Notes: generated by a model from the letters alone, not told the origin. A stretch of 18,948 bases of DNA from Lachnospiraceae bacterium UBA1721 (GCA_002317155.1 DCIR01000021.1:43846-62793), one strand, 5' to 3'; counted from the first letter of the stretch, positions 1 through 9,064 are shown. Numbers and translations are program-made.

Positions 1-3000
1 ATTGCCGTTGTTGTTTCCGCCATTATTGGTATTATCCGTCTCATACAAAGCAGTTACTACCATATCTTCGGTAACATTAGTCGGCGAAGGTGACCATCCG
101 GTGAACTTGTAGCCAGCCTTTTCAGGAGCCTTCACACCACTCGCATCGGTTCCGCTGGCAACTATAGAAGAAAGATATACACTTCCATCTACATAATACT
201 TGATGGTGTAATATCCATCGACGCCAGTGCTCGAATCATTATTCTTTGTGAAGTAACCGGTTGCATACATATCACAGGTTACATTTGTCAAATCCTTATA
301 TCCGCTCTCAGACCATCCACTCCATCCCGAGAAGGTATATCCGGTAATACTTGGATCTCTTACAAGCTTAGTCGCATCCTTTCCTGCCTCTACCGGAATA
401 GTCTCATACTCTACAGTACTTCCGCTGACAGGATCAACGTAAGTAAACTTTACGGTATAACCACTCACATAGACAGCGTACACATCAGTATCCTTAGTGA
501 CATTAGTATATGCAGGTGACCAATAATCAAATGTAAATCCTGAAATAGTCGGTGCCACAGGAGCTGTAGCATCCTCTCCCGGTAATACATACTGAGTACT
601 GATTTGAATAGGTGTGGTATGTGTCGGATCACTACTCTCATCGTAATAATAGAAGCTTACCTCATACTTACCATATGTATCATCAGGAGTCACATAACTT
701 GCAGTGAAAATAGTATCTTCCCAAATCTCATCAAGAGTAGAATCTGTACTTGAATCCCAATTGCCAAATACATAACCCGACTTTCCTGCAGGAGTCGGAA
801 TATAGTAAGGATCAACCGCCTGTCCATCTCCTACAGAAATGGTTGCTACAGTATCATTCTTCTGATCTGTCTCGTTCCAGTCTCTGAAAGTTACTGTCCA
901 GAACTTGTTCTCCTTAACGGTCTCGACATTAAACTTGTACATATTCGCGTATCTGTACAATACGCTTCCGTCAGGACAGTAAATAGTTACATACTTATTA
1001 TTATCAGTACTTGTATTACTTGTTACTGCCTTTCCATCAGCATTCTGTGCTACAGAAGTGCTTCCGTCAGGAGTAATAATTCCATCGGTACCAACCGCAC
1101 TTATAAGGCTTACATTACTGTCTCCACTGATTTCATCTACAGTACTTCCCTCAAATGCATAGTCATCGATAACAACATAAGCAGCAGTCTGTGCTGAGGG
1201 AAGTATTACCTCTCGAAGCTTGGTAGTATCCGCAAAACACTTTACAGGTATCTGAGTAACCTTACTGTCGTAGAGGCTGATTGATTTTACATTTGAACCC
1301 ATGAAGCATTCTTCTTCAAGATAATTAACAGTAGAAAGCTCTGCCGCTTCAACCTTACTCGTTCTTCCCTCGAGAAGTTCTACCACAGATGTCTTGGTGC
1401 CGTTGTTAACGCCATAAATAATAGATGACTCACAGGTATAGTTTTCACTATTAGGAAGCTGCACATCAGTAAGCACATCGCAGCCAGCCCACGGTCTGAT
1501 TCCCATCGACTCAACTTCACCCGCAAATATAACCGACTCAAGAGTCTCGCAGTCATTAAATGCATAGTCTCCAATAGTCATGATATCGTTTGAATCATAG
1601 AAGGTAGCAAGCTTTACATCACTGTCAAAGCAGTTATCTCCGATATCATCAATCTTTCCATATATCTGTACACTTTCAAGCTTAGGATCATTACTGATTG
1701 CATAATCTCCAACGGTGCTCATATCAGTCATTACTGTAAGAGACTTCATATTTGCACAATTAGCAAGACCGTAATCATAAATTGATTTAACAACAGGGTA
1801 ATTCTCATCACCTGTAATTGTTACATTTCCAAGCTGTGAACATCCGTAAAAATCACTTAAGGTAGCATCAGGATTACCCGAAGCATCTGTTCCAACTTCA
1901 ATTTTTTCTATTCCACAGAGCACTACATCCATTGTAGTGCTGAGTCCATTGGTAAGTGAATAGAATAAACCGTCTTTAATCGCATCAATTCCACTTGGAA
2001 CGGTGAGCTTTGATGCAGAATCTGTAAATATCTGTGCATCTTCTGTAAGCTCAATGCCATTAGCCTTATCGTCAATTGCCTTCTGTGCGGCCTTCTGATA
2101 TTTAGGGCTAAGATACTCAGCTGTTGAATAGCTTGCAAGAGTAAGTGCGGTAGGGAAATCAACCAACTCACTATAGCCTTCATGTGTAGAAGTGTCAGTC
2201 ATCTTAAACTGTACAGTGAGCATTGTAGGCCATCCGCTATAGTAAGTAATAAATGATGTGGCCTGATCTCCGTTATTATAGCGACCATCATAATTCATCG
2301 CATATTCATAAGCTGTAGCACCAGATTTGATAGGTCCTATAAAGCCAAGCTGAACTGCAGGCTTATTATCACTACCGGTCATCGTAGCCGCATTGAAAAG
2401 CTTAATATCTTTATCATTGGTATCGTCACCATCAAAATCAGAATCCTTACCTGTATAATTGGTACATATTGATGAATTCTGATGTACGCTTACATTCTGT
2501 GTAAGAAATGCATTTGTTCCAATCCGAACATCATCGGAATTGAAATATACATACTTAATATTATGGCATCCCATGAATGCACCGGTGCCAATCTCTTCAA
2601 TTGTCGAAGAAATTGTTACTTCCACAAGTGAGCACTGATCGCGGAACGCATAATCTCCAATTTTTTCAATATGATAAGGGCCGATATATTCAGGGAAAGT
2701 AAGACTGGTTGCCGCACCGGTAAATCTTGTATCATTGAGCACATTGTTGCTGTTAACCTGATATGTTACGGTAGGCTGTTCACTTGCTGTAGCAAGTCCT
2801 CTCTCCTTCTTTGTAAGTTCATATACATCCTGATTGGGATATTTATATGAGACTTCATTCTCTCGACATGTAGTATGAAGAATACCCGAGCTGGGTGATT
2901 CTACATAGAACTTATCCTTAACTTCTGTTCCCTCAGCCTGATCAATCTTAAATTCTTCCCAGCTGTAGTCACACGTTGTCGACTCGACAATATCAAAATT

Positions 3001-4674
3001 ACTGTTAAGAGACTTGATAAATCTAAGTGACTGGCATCCCTCAAACGCAGATATTTCCATAACCTGTGAAAATCCCTGAGGGAATGAAAGTGAATCCAAC
3101 ATTCTGCAGTCCATAAATGCGTACACACCAATGTTGGTAAGTGAACCGTTACCATTTCCCGAAGTGCCAAGATCAATAGTGGTCAATCCCCAACATCCCT
3201 TAAATGCACCATCGCCGATAGTGGTTACTGATGTAGGAAGTGTAAATGACTGAAGTGCCTGACAGTTCTTAAAGCAATAAGCTCCGATTGTTGAAAGATT
3301 ACATGCAATCGGTATATTGATATCCTTCATGTTACGACAATTATCAAAAGCGTGATTTCCAAGAGTATTAAGTCCGTTACCGGTTGTAATACTCGTCATA
3401 TTGGTACAACCATAGAATGCATAATCGCCTATACCTGAAAGATTGTTTCCTATATTAAGAGTGGTAATATATGAGTTTCCCGCAAAAATACCATAACTTG
3501 TTCCGTTAGTCTCGTTAATTCTTCCACCGATTTTCCAACCATTACTGTTGTCTGACACAAGATACTGCTTACCAATTGAAGTTACGGTTGCACCGGAGAT
3601 TCTTCCGTATGACTGATCATTTACATCAGCTACCTGAGGAATCAGATTAGCTTCAGCCGAAGTATCTTTATGCGCTGTAGCCTTAGGTGTTCCGTTAGGT
3701 CTGTAGTTCTCAGTCTCATAGTAATAAACAGTTTTTTCAATCCATGTTGAATATGTAGCATAATAACAAGGAAGGAAATTGTGATATACATCAAGGTAAA
3801 GAGCTTCTACCTTATAATCCGTATTTTCAACTCCATTCGCAGTGTTCTCTCTGTATGCTGCCAATTCATCAGCAGTAAGCTCCTGCGATACAATAGTATT
3901 AAAATTACCGGTGTTGGCATCCTTCAGATACACGCCGAACAAAGGATTGCCGGCATCATCTTTTTTTGCCACACCATCAGGAATTACATAATAATAAGTA
4001 GATGAATTAATTGTATTTGTAGTCTCTGCCTCATAGAAAAGGAAGTTACCGCTCTTACCTACCGCACAGAAACCTGATGAAGAGCCATCGTTATCATTAA
4101 AATTAAGATATGCATCAACACTATCGGGAATAGTCAGCACACCGCCTTCAAGTGAACCCTGATGATTATAACCAAGAATAATCGCAGTCTTGGTACCGCC
4201 TCCGGTCTGACTTCCGGTAGAATCTACATAAGCAAACTGAAAATCACCATTACCGGTAGAATAGACTGTAGTATTGGCTACGCCATTGGTAAATCCTTCA
4301 TCGCACTCAGGAATGTTGGAACCATCCGAATAAAACGAAAGCGCTGTGGCTGTAGAAGCAAAGCTACTGCCAAGACCTGTATATGCACTGGTTCCGTATA
4401 TCTCATTATGAAGCGAAGTATTATCATCTGATGTATCAGCAGTATCCGCGCCAACATAATAAGGAGCCTGCACAGTATGAGTAAAGCTCAAGCTTCCGTC
4501 ATCGGCCACAATTACCTGCGCACCTGCCTGACCTCCTCCATAGCTTCCTGTAGGAATAGCTGCAACTGCAATAGCAGATGCCATAAGCACACCACTGGCT
4601 GCTCTTCGAATAACTCTGGGCTTTATTCTTCTCTGCTTTCCTTTTCCGCTTTTATTTGTCGTATTATTAGCCAT
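1..4674 (-). CDS. Giant secreted BspA-type leucine-rich-repeat protein with InlB-type repeats, 3' end outside window
   Basis: This reading frame is open from the ATG at 4674 to the window edge: 1558 codons without a stop, and the C-terminus is not seen. GAGGAA lies 6 bases before the ATG. The N-terminus is an export signal with a long basic stretch (KGKQRRIKPRVIRR) followed by a hydrophobic run (GVLMASAIAVAAIP). Residues about 35-390 show no domain I recognise. BspA-type leucine-rich repeats (IGDYAFYGC, IGDGAFKGC, IGDYAFRDQ, IGDYAFNDC) lie at about 395-560, 655-735 and 890-1160. Four List-Bact/InlB modules, marked by motifs such as GYTFSGW and GYKFTGW, span about 1250-1330, 1334-1402, 1403-1475 and 1489-1552, followed by an N/G-rich linker. 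Such proteins are usually cell-surface or secreted adhesion or binding proteins. The sortase gene 75 bases upstream suggests wall anchoring, but any sorting signal lies outside the window. The ligand is unknown. Confidence 0.93.
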   Translation of the reverse strand, partial: MANNTTNKSGKGKQRRIKPRVIRRAASGVLMASAIAVAAIPTGSYGGGQAGAQVIVADDGSLSFTHTVQAPYYVGADTADTSDDNTSLHNEIYGTSAYTGLGSSFASTATALSFYSDGSNIPECDEGFTNGVANTTVYSTGNGDFQFAYVDSTGSQTGGGTKTAIILGYNHQGSLEGGVLTIPDSVDAYLNFNDNDGSSSGFCAVGKSGNFLFYEAETTNTINSSTYYYVIPDGVAKKDDAGNPLFGVYLKDANTGNFNTIVSQELTADELAAYRENTANGVENTDYKVEALYLDVYHNFLPCYYATYSTWIEKTVYYYETENYRPNGTPKATAHKDTSAEANLIPQVADVNDQSYGRISGATVTSIGKQYLVSDNSNGWKIGGRINETNGTSYGIFAGNSYITTLNIGNNLSGIGDYAFYGCTNMTSITTGNGLNTLGNHAFDNCRNMKDINIPIACNLSTIGAYCFKNCQALQSFTLPTSVTTIGDGAFKGCWGLTTIDLGTSGNGNGSLTNIGVYAFMDCRMLDSLSFPQGFSQVMEISAFEGCQSLRFIKSLNSNFDIVESTTCDYSWEEFKIDQAEGTEVKDKFYVESPSSGILHTTCRENEVSYKYPNQDVYELTKKERGLATASEQPTVTYQVNSNNVLNDTRFTGAATSLTFPEYIGPYHIEKIGDYAFRDQCSLVEVTISSTIEEIGTGAFMGCHNIKYVYFNSDDVRIGTNAFLTQNVSVHQNSSICTNYTGKDSDFDGDDTNDKDIKLFNAATMTGSDNKPAVQLGFIGPIKSGATAYEYAMNYDGRYNNGDQATSFITYYSGWPTMLTVQFKMTDTSTHEGYSELVDFPTALTLASYSTAEYLSPKYQKAAQKAIDDKANGIELTEDAQIFTDSASKLTVPSGIDAIKDGLFYSLTNGLSTTMDVVLCGIEKIEVGTDASGNPDATLSDFYGCSQLGNVTITGDENYPVVKSIYDYGLANCANMKSLTVMTDMSTVGDYAISNDPKLESVQIYGKIDDIGDNCFDSDVKLATFYDSNDIMTIGDYAFNDCETLESVIFAGEVESMGIRPWAGCDVLTDVQLPNSENYTCESSIIYGVNNGTKTSVVELLEGRTSKVEAAELSTVNYLEEECFMGSNVKSISLYDSKVTQIPVKCFADTTKLREVILPSAQTAAYVVIDDYAFEGSTVDEISGDSNVSLISAVGTDGIITPDGSTSVAQNADGKAVTSNTSTDNNKYVTIYCPDGSVLYRYANMYKFNVETVKENKFWTVTFRDWNETDQKNDTVATISVGDGQAVDPYYIPTPAGKSGYVFGNWDSSTDSTLDEIWEDTIFTASYVTPDDTYGKYEVSFYYYDESSDPTHTTPIQISTQYVLPGEDATAPVAPTISGFTFDYWSPAYTNVTKDTDVYAVYVSGYTVKFTYVDPVSGSTVEYETIPVEAGKDATKLVRDPSITGYTFSGWSGWSESGYKDLTNVTCDMYATGYFTKNNDSSTGVDGYYTIKYYVDGSVYLSSIVASGTDASGVKAPEKAGYKFTGWSPSPTNVTEDMVVTALYETDNTNNGGNNNGN

Positions 4675-4695
4675 TTTTCATTCCTCGTAAAGAAT

Positions 4696-4720
4696 CGATA
4701 AACTACCGTATTATTTATCG
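4696..4720. repeat. Small inverted repeat between sortase and LRR genes
   Basis: CGATAAA and TTTATCG form a 7 bp perfect inverted repeat around an 11-base loop, just ahead of the ribosome binding site of the leucine-rich-repeat gene. It has no T-run, so it is not a terminator. It could be an operator, a leader hairpin or chance in AT-rich DNA. I see no strong promoter in this 75-base gap, so the LRR gene may be read through from the sortase gene. Confidence 0.3.
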
Positions 4721-4749
4721 GCATTTCAGGGTTAAAAATAAAGGGATAT

Positions 4750-5985
4750 TTAGTCTATTTTTTTTGCGACAACAACGAATCGTCCGTTGGCTTCCTGATA
4801 ATCACATGTCGAAAGTGTCAAGAGCCTGTCCCCGTATACAGCCGTAACTCCCGTATCATACAGAGACATGTCAGACATTTCCTGCATATATGATGCAAAT
4901 TCCACATCACTATATGCGTCATAGAACTGATAGTACTTAAACGCAATCTCCGTCTCTTCAAAAACATGAGATCTGAATACATACATTACCTCATATGTAC
5001 CTCTCTCGTAGATGGTATCAAAGGTAATATATTTATGTTTGTTGTAATAACTTTCATCAGCATACTTAACAAGATTTCCAAACATCTTGCCACTCTGCAT
5101 ATGATGTCCGTAGAGAATCAGGTTCGTACTCGGCTTAAGAACATCACAATTGCAGTCAAGAAAAATCGTGCCGTTTCTATCATAATTCTGATACAAATCA
5201 TGATTCAGATAATACTCATTATCGCTTGTCTGAGCTACAGGATAATCTATGTTGGTTCCATCGATAGTGAGCCAGCCTATGAGCTTTGAATTGATAGAAA
5301 GCATTTCCTGGAATTCCGGCAAAATATCCGGAACTTCAGTGTTTGTCTCCGTATAGTGAATAATCACTTCATCATCAACATTATCCTGAACACGACTGTT
5401 TCCACGCTCCTGCTCAGCCTTTTCTCTCAGCTGATACAGCGAACTGTTTTTTGAAAACATAGTCGAATTGGTAACAGTAAAGAACGTAAACACCGCAATA
5501 CTGAGTACTCCGATTCCCACGCTCAAAATCAGTATTACTCTTCGTCTGACTTCTCTGTGTTTGAGAATCCTTCTTGCTTCTGCTTCTATATCCTCATCAG
5601 TCATTTCATCACTGATCGTTTCACTGTTTCTGGCGTTTCTACGTGAAGCCTTGCCAACCTCATTAGTCCTGTCTTCTATATCTTCAGCTTTTCGACTTTT
5701 AGGACCTTCTTCAGCCAACCTGCGTTTAGGCTTCTCTTTCTCCGGTGCTCTCTGCTTGTTTTTGATAGCATCATCGAGTTCATCCACAAAATCATCGCCT
5801 AAAATAGTACTGAATCTATACTTTCCCTTTTCAATACTTTGGCTGATAGCTTTAAGTTGAGCAAGATCGGCTGATTTTATCTTCTCTCTTAGTTCTTCAA
5901 TTGTTTCCTGGTCTTTGAGAGCCTGCTTATATTCCGCATCAGACTTAAATTGTCTGCCCTCAACTATATAAATTTTACCGGCCAT
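4750..5985 (-). CDS. Class B sortase with long cytoplasmic N-terminal extension
   Basis: A transpeptidase of 411 residues that would cut a sorting signal in an exported protein and join it to the cell wall. The C-terminal half (about 225-411) carries the class B sortase hallmarks: YGHHM with catalytic His294, TLSTC with the nucleophile Cys394, and Arg402 in GRFVVV. One membrane segment (about 148-171) is followed by an outside catalytic domain, the usual type II topology. Unusual is the roughly 147-residue cytoplasmic part in front of it: a helical-looking start (IYIVEGRQFKSDAEYKQAL), then a K/R/E-rich linker. Most class B sortases are about 220-280 residues with only a short tail there. The giant surface protein follows 75 bases downstream on the same strand with no terminator between, so it is the likely substrate (inference). 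The ribosome binding site is weak (GAAAG-like). Confidence 0.93.
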   Translation of the reverse strand: MAGKIYIVEGRQFKSDAEYKQALKDQETIEELREKIKSADLAQLKAISQSIEKGKYRFSTILGDDFVDELDDAIKNKQRAPEKEKPKRRLAEEGPKSRKAEDIEDRTNEVGKASRRNARNSETISDEMTDEDIEAEARRILKHREVRRRVILILSVGIGVLSIAVFTFFTVTNSTMFSKNSSLYQLREKAEQERGNSRVQDNVDDEVIIHYTETNTEVPDILPEFQEMLSINSKLIGWLTIDGTNIDYPVAQTSDNEYYLNHDLYQNYDRNGTIFLDCNCDVLKPSTNLILYGHHMQSGKMFGNLVKYADESYYNKHKYITFDTIYERGTYEVMYVFRSHVFEETEIAFKYYQFYDAYSDVEFASYMQEMSDMSLYDTGVTAVYGDRLLTLSTCDYQEANGRFVVVAKKID

Positions 5986-6035
5986 TAACGATTATCTTTC
6001 TCAGTAAATGTACTATCTTAGAAACCTGTTATCTA

Positions 6036-6099
6036 TTTTTGCCTATAAAAATGACATCATAGTCATAGATACTTACATTGTACTAAATATAGGCAAAAA
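6036..6099. repeat. 12 bp perfect inverted repeat overlapping the sortase promoter
   Basis: TTTTTGCCTATA at 6036-6047 and TATAGGCAAAAA at 6088-6099 are perfect reverse complements separated by 40 bases. The upstream arm covers most of the candidate -10 box; the other arm sits in the early transcribed leader. Inside the loop ATGAC and GTCAT form a second small inverted repeat. This layout fits a two-site operator (looping or dimer-pair binding) or a leader hairpin. Confidence 0.6.
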
Positions 6100-6115
6100 A
6101 TCAAGATTATTTCAA
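6086..6115 (-). promoter_or_regulatory. Candidate sigma-A promoter of the sortase/LRR unit
   Basis: On the minus strand TTGAAA (6110-6115) and TATATT (6086-6091) are separated by 18 bases. The start point would fall near 6079, giving a leader of about 95 bases before the sortase ATG. The -10 box lies within one arm of the 12 bp inverted repeat at 6036-6099. Confidence 0.55.
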
Positions 6116-6185
6116 AATATTGTGCTTATAATGGCATATAAAAACACTAAAAAGCATATAATTCGCTGCAATCAAATTTTGATGC

Positions 6186-6223
6186 AAAAAAACAGCCGCC
6201 AGACATCTCTCAATGCCGGCGGC
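6186..6223 (-). terminator. Strong intrinsic terminator of the MBOAT/SGNH unit
   Basis: Read on the minus strand, GCCGCCGGCAT and ATGTC-T-GGCGGC form an 11 bp stem with one bulged T and a 6-base loop (TGAGAG), followed closely by seven T residues. It lies about 80 bases after the stop of the SGNH-like gene and ahead of the sortase promoter, so it separates the two units. Confidence 0.9.
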
Positions 6224-6244
6224 CTACTAATTCCATATGTATTC

Positions 6245-6307
6245 TATTTAATGCATTCCATCCAATGCATATTATATTTAATACCAAGTCTATCCAATAC
6301 ACATTTA
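6245..6307. repeat. Degenerate tandem repeat, about 30 bp x 2
   Basis: Two imperfect copies start with TATTTAAT and share a TCCAAT-G/A-CA core: 6245-6274 and 6275-6307. A further partial resemblance (CCATATGTATT) precedes them. The second copy reaches into the stop codon of the SGNH-like gene. No function is evident. The rest of the 5986-6304 gap holds only the promoter, inverted repeat and terminator listed separately. Confidence 0.45.
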
Positions 6308-7399
6308 TTCAAACAAAGCATCATAATCATAATTGGTGTAGTATTCCCAAATCTGATCATAATATGAATCCAGATTCTCTGCCGTGATCTCTCCCACCCC
6401 TTCATTCAACCACTCTATTATCTGATTGCTTCCTACTGCTCCGTAGTGGTGGGTATCCTTATAATTATCAAGATTACTTACGAAATCATATTGACCGTAG
6501 AAAGAATACAGATGCAGATTATCGTAACCAACCAAAAGTGAAGCTATATACCTTTCAGCCTCAACCTGCCTGTCGAGTTCACCCAGCCTTTGCATATAAT
6601 CCCAATAGTATATACTGTATGGCGTGAAGAAATAATAAAACTCAACATCCGGATTATCCTTTATTGCCTGCTCTATATTGTACGCAACATTTTCTCTTAT
6701 TATTTCATACTCTTCATCAGTAATGACTCCCTGCGTCTCTGCAGGTATCACTGAATCTCTGCCATAATATGATGAAACGCCTTCTTTTCCGAACAGATAA
6801 TACGGATCCCAGTTAGCATATTCATCAAATGTAGTGGATGGCTTATGCATTCTGGTCATGCCGACAACATCCCACACATCAGTTACAAAAATACGCTTAT
6901 TCAGCACATACTCCGCATCGTTAAATGGATTATTGTCATACAGATAATGTGGCAAAGAATTCTCATCATAATCACAGGCATCTTTATCATTAAAATACCT
7001 AATGCCATCAAGTCCACGTATAACGATTCTTATATTATCGTTAGCATTCAATGCCGCCTGCACCTGTCTGTCTACTTCTTTATAAGATCCACCAGATAGC
7101 GGGACCTTAACTGAAGTGGTTCCAAATGTCTCATCACACACAGTAGTACTGAAGCACTCAGTCATTGATGATCCTGTAATCATGGCATCATATTCATAAT
7201 TTTTAACTATTCCGTCATTAATATATCTTTCCTTACTAAGCTCCATCAAATAGCCAAAGCCCGGCAATGGCTTATGATAATGAAAATAAGGATCCAATAT
7301 AATCGTAGCCCCCGCAAAAACAAGTATAAGAATTGCAGCAGTAACGAAAAATGTAAAAAACCATTTTCTATATTCAGTTTGTGATTGTTTATTATCCAT
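6305..7399 (-). CDS. SGNH-hydrolase-like membrane-anchored protein (DltD/AlgJ-type partner of an MBOAT acyltransferase)
   Basis: A 364-residue protein with one N-terminal membrane segment (about 13-34) and an outside domain. An SGNH-like signature is visible: a block-I serine in ITGSSMTE (about 74-81) and a C-terminal D-x-x-H in KDTHHYG (Asp315, His318), which would complete a Ser-Asp-His triad. Proteins of this type (DltD, AlgJ/AlgX, PatB) act with an MBOAT protein to move an acyl group, often acetyl, onto an extracellular glycan or teichoic acid. The MBOAT gene lies 70 bases upstream on the same strand, and a terminator follows this gene, so the two form a unit. The ribosome binding site is poor: the nearest AAGG is 14 bases before the ATG. 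The exact family and substrate cannot be decided from sequence; overall similarity to characterised DltD is not obvious. Confidence 0.8.
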   Translation of the reverse strand: MDNKQSQTEYRKWFFTFFVTAAILILVFAGATIILDPYFHYHKPLPGFGYLMELSKERYINDGIVKNYEYDAMITGSSMTECFSTTVCDETFGTTSVKVPLSGGSYKEVDRQVQAALNANDNIRIVIRGLDGIRYFNDKDACDYDENSLPHYLYDNNPFNDAEYVLNKRIFVTDVWDVVGMTRMHKPSTTFDEYANWDPYYLFGKEGVSSYYGRDSVIPAETQGVITDEEYEIIRENVAYNIEQAIKDNPDVEFYYFFTPYSIYYWDYMQRLGELDRQVEAERYIASLLVGYDNLHLYSFYGQYDFVSNLDNYKDTHHYGAVGSNQIIEWLNEGVGEITAENLDSYYDQIWEYYTNYDYDALFE

Positions 7400-7469
7400 A
7401 ACTTTTCACAACACCTTCTTGATTGCCGAAGCAAACCGGACGTCTCGCGCCGATTATCTCAGTTCTTAC

Positions 7470-8957
7470 TTAGAAGTTAAAATACAGGAATGTACTAACT
7501 TCACCCAATGACACAATGCACCAGACAAATAAAACAGCAAGCAGCACTGCGTTAAATATTTTTGGCTTACGTTCTTCCATCTGTTTCATCTGTTGCACAG
7601 AATTTTTGCAGAAAAATACCATGACAAACGCCAGTACAAAAAAGATTACCAGACATATCATCGCAGCATACTTCTCTACAGGAAGGACACTGAATACCTT
7701 CTCAAATTCAGGGAATTCGAAGCCCTCATAAAGCTTAGGATTGATTGTGCCAAATTCAAAGCTAAACATTCTTTTTATAAAAGCGATCGCAACCGACACC
7801 TTTTCCGCTCTGAAAAAAATCAGTGAAAATGCATACATGAGAAATGTAAATAAACAGGTTATTGCATGTGGTATTTTATCTATAACCTTTCTGCATAATC
7901 TGTATAGCACTACACACAAGCCGTTTATCAGCCCCCAAATAACAAATCCCCAGCTTGCACCATGCCACAATCCACTCATAAAGAAAACCAGCAAGGTATT
8001 GATGCAGGTAATAGTTATGCCTTTTCTGCTTCCTCCCAACGGGATATAAACATATTTGGTCAAAAATCTGTTAAGCGTCATATGCCAGCGCTTCCAAAAC
8101 TCACCTGCATTCGCAGATTTATACGGAGAATCAAAGTTAAGCGGCAGCTCAATATTCATCATCTTAGCAATACCGATTGCCATGTCACAGTATCCGCTAA
8201 AATCAAAGTACAGCTGAAATGCATATGCGAGGCAGACGAGAACAGCCTCTACAGTGTTAATGCTCTGTCCGCCGTAGTTCATTACATTTATCACTGTAAT
8301 ATAGCCTTCATCAACCATTTTTCCAAAGGTATCAGCTATCAGCATCTTCTTCGCCAAGCCAAGCGTAAACACGTAAAATCCCATGGACAGATTTTTCCAC
8401 GAAGGAAGTTTCTTTGACTGATCTCTCAGCTGAGGAAGTATCTCATCATGTGAAACTATAGGTCCCGCTACGAGCTGTGGAAAATATGAAACGAAGCTTG
8501 CATACTCAAGGAAATTGCATTTTTTCACTTCTCCCTTGTATGCATCGACTACGAAAGAAATCTGTTGGAACGTAAAAAAGCTTATGCCTAAAGGGAGTGC
8601 AATCTTAAGCAATCTCATATCCTGCTTAAACATCGCATTGACATTCTCTATAAAGAAATCAACATACTTAAAATAGCCAAGCAAGCCAAGGTTAAACACC
8701 TCTCCAAGTATCATCAATATCTTTTTATTTTTCCTTTCAGACATTTTTGACATAAAGAAATAAATAAGATAATTGACTATAATACTACCGCATATAACCG
8801 GCAAATATGATGGATTGGAAAATCCATAAAACCACAAAGACATTCCGGTTAGGAAAACCAGTCCTGTCTTATACAACTTAAATTTATTCAACAAAAAATA
8901 GACCACCAGACATAGTGGCAAGAAAAACAATATAAAAATGTATGAATTAAATAACAT
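7470..8957 (-). CDS. MBOAT-family membrane O-acyltransferase (AlgI/DltB-like)
   Basis: A 495-residue polytopic membrane protein of the membrane-bound O-acyltransferase family, at the usual AlgI-like length. Family landmarks are clear: LPLGISFFTFQ (about 121-131), YFPQLVAGPI (158-167), FDFSGYCDMAIG (251-262), FWKRWHMTLNRFL with conserved His292, and GLWHGASW with the catalytic His332. It would move an acyl group (usually acetyl) across the membrane for transfer to an extracytoplasmic polysaccharide, handing over to the SGNH-like protein encoded next. The start ATG has AGGG about 6 bases upstream. Many AlgI-like proteins in Firmicutes occur as a two-gene set like this outside any dlt operon. 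No dltA or dltC is seen here, so D-alanylation of teichoic acid is less likely than glycan O-acetylation (inference). Confidence 0.93.
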   Translation of the reverse strand: MLFNSYIFILFFLPLCLVVYFLLNKFKLYKTGLVFLTGMSLWFYGFSNPSYLPVICGSIIVNYLIYFFMSKMSERKNKKILMILGEVFNLGLLGYFKYVDFFIENVNAMFKQDMRLLKIALPLGISFFTFQQISFVVDAYKGEVKKCNFLEYASFVSYFPQLVAGPIVSHDEILPQLRDQSKKLPSWKNLSMGFYVFTLGLAKKMLIADTFGKMVDEGYITVINVMNYGGQSINTVEAVLVCLAYAFQLYFDFSGYCDMAIGIAKMMNIELPLNFDSPYKSANAGEFWKRWHMTLNRFLTKYVYIPLGGSRKGITITCINTLLVFFMSGLWHGASWGFVIWGLINGLCVVLYRLCRKVIDKIPHAITCLFTFLMYAFSLIFFRAEKVSVAIAFIKRMFSFEFGTINPKLYEGFEFPEFEKVFSVLPVEKYAAMICLVIFFVLAFVMVFFCKNSVQQMKQMEERKPKIFNAVLLAVLFVWCIVSLGEVSTFLYFNF

Positions 8958-9032
8958 TTCTTACCCTACTCCGCGTGATCTAATTCCATCGTAAAATTCC
9001 AGCACTAAATTGTAATCTGAAATTCTAAATGT

Positions 9033-9064
9033 AAAGGCACTGCAAGTTATCCCACAGTGCCTTT
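9033..9064 (-). terminator. Hairpin terminator downstream of leuS
   Basis: AAAGGCACTG (9033-9042) and CAGTGCCTTT (9055-9064) form a 10 bp perfect stem with a 12-base loop. On the minus strand it follows leuS by about 70 bases and ends in TTTACATTT, a modest T-tract; on the plus strand the T-tract (TTTTCTTTT) is better, so it may work both ways. A smaller CAGCC/GGCTG hairpin sits closer to the leuS stop, near 9098-9118. The MBOAT gene starts after this terminator, with a possible -10 box TACAAT at 9009-9014 but no clear -35. Confidence 0.75.

Noticed and set aside
3781..4701. Three plus-strand ORFs of 74-89 codons
   Set aside because: They lie opposite the signal-bearing start of the giant LRR gene, lack recognisable domains, and reflect its composition.
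5986..6304. Small protein gene on the plus strand (6008-6367)
   Set aside because: The ORF crosses a strong terminator hairpin and a tandem repeat, and runs into the SGNH-like gene on the other strand. It has no ribosome binding site.
7470..8957. Annotation as DltB in a D-alanylation operon
   Set aside because: dltA and dltC are missing and the partner is only loosely DltD-like, so a general MBOAT name is safer.
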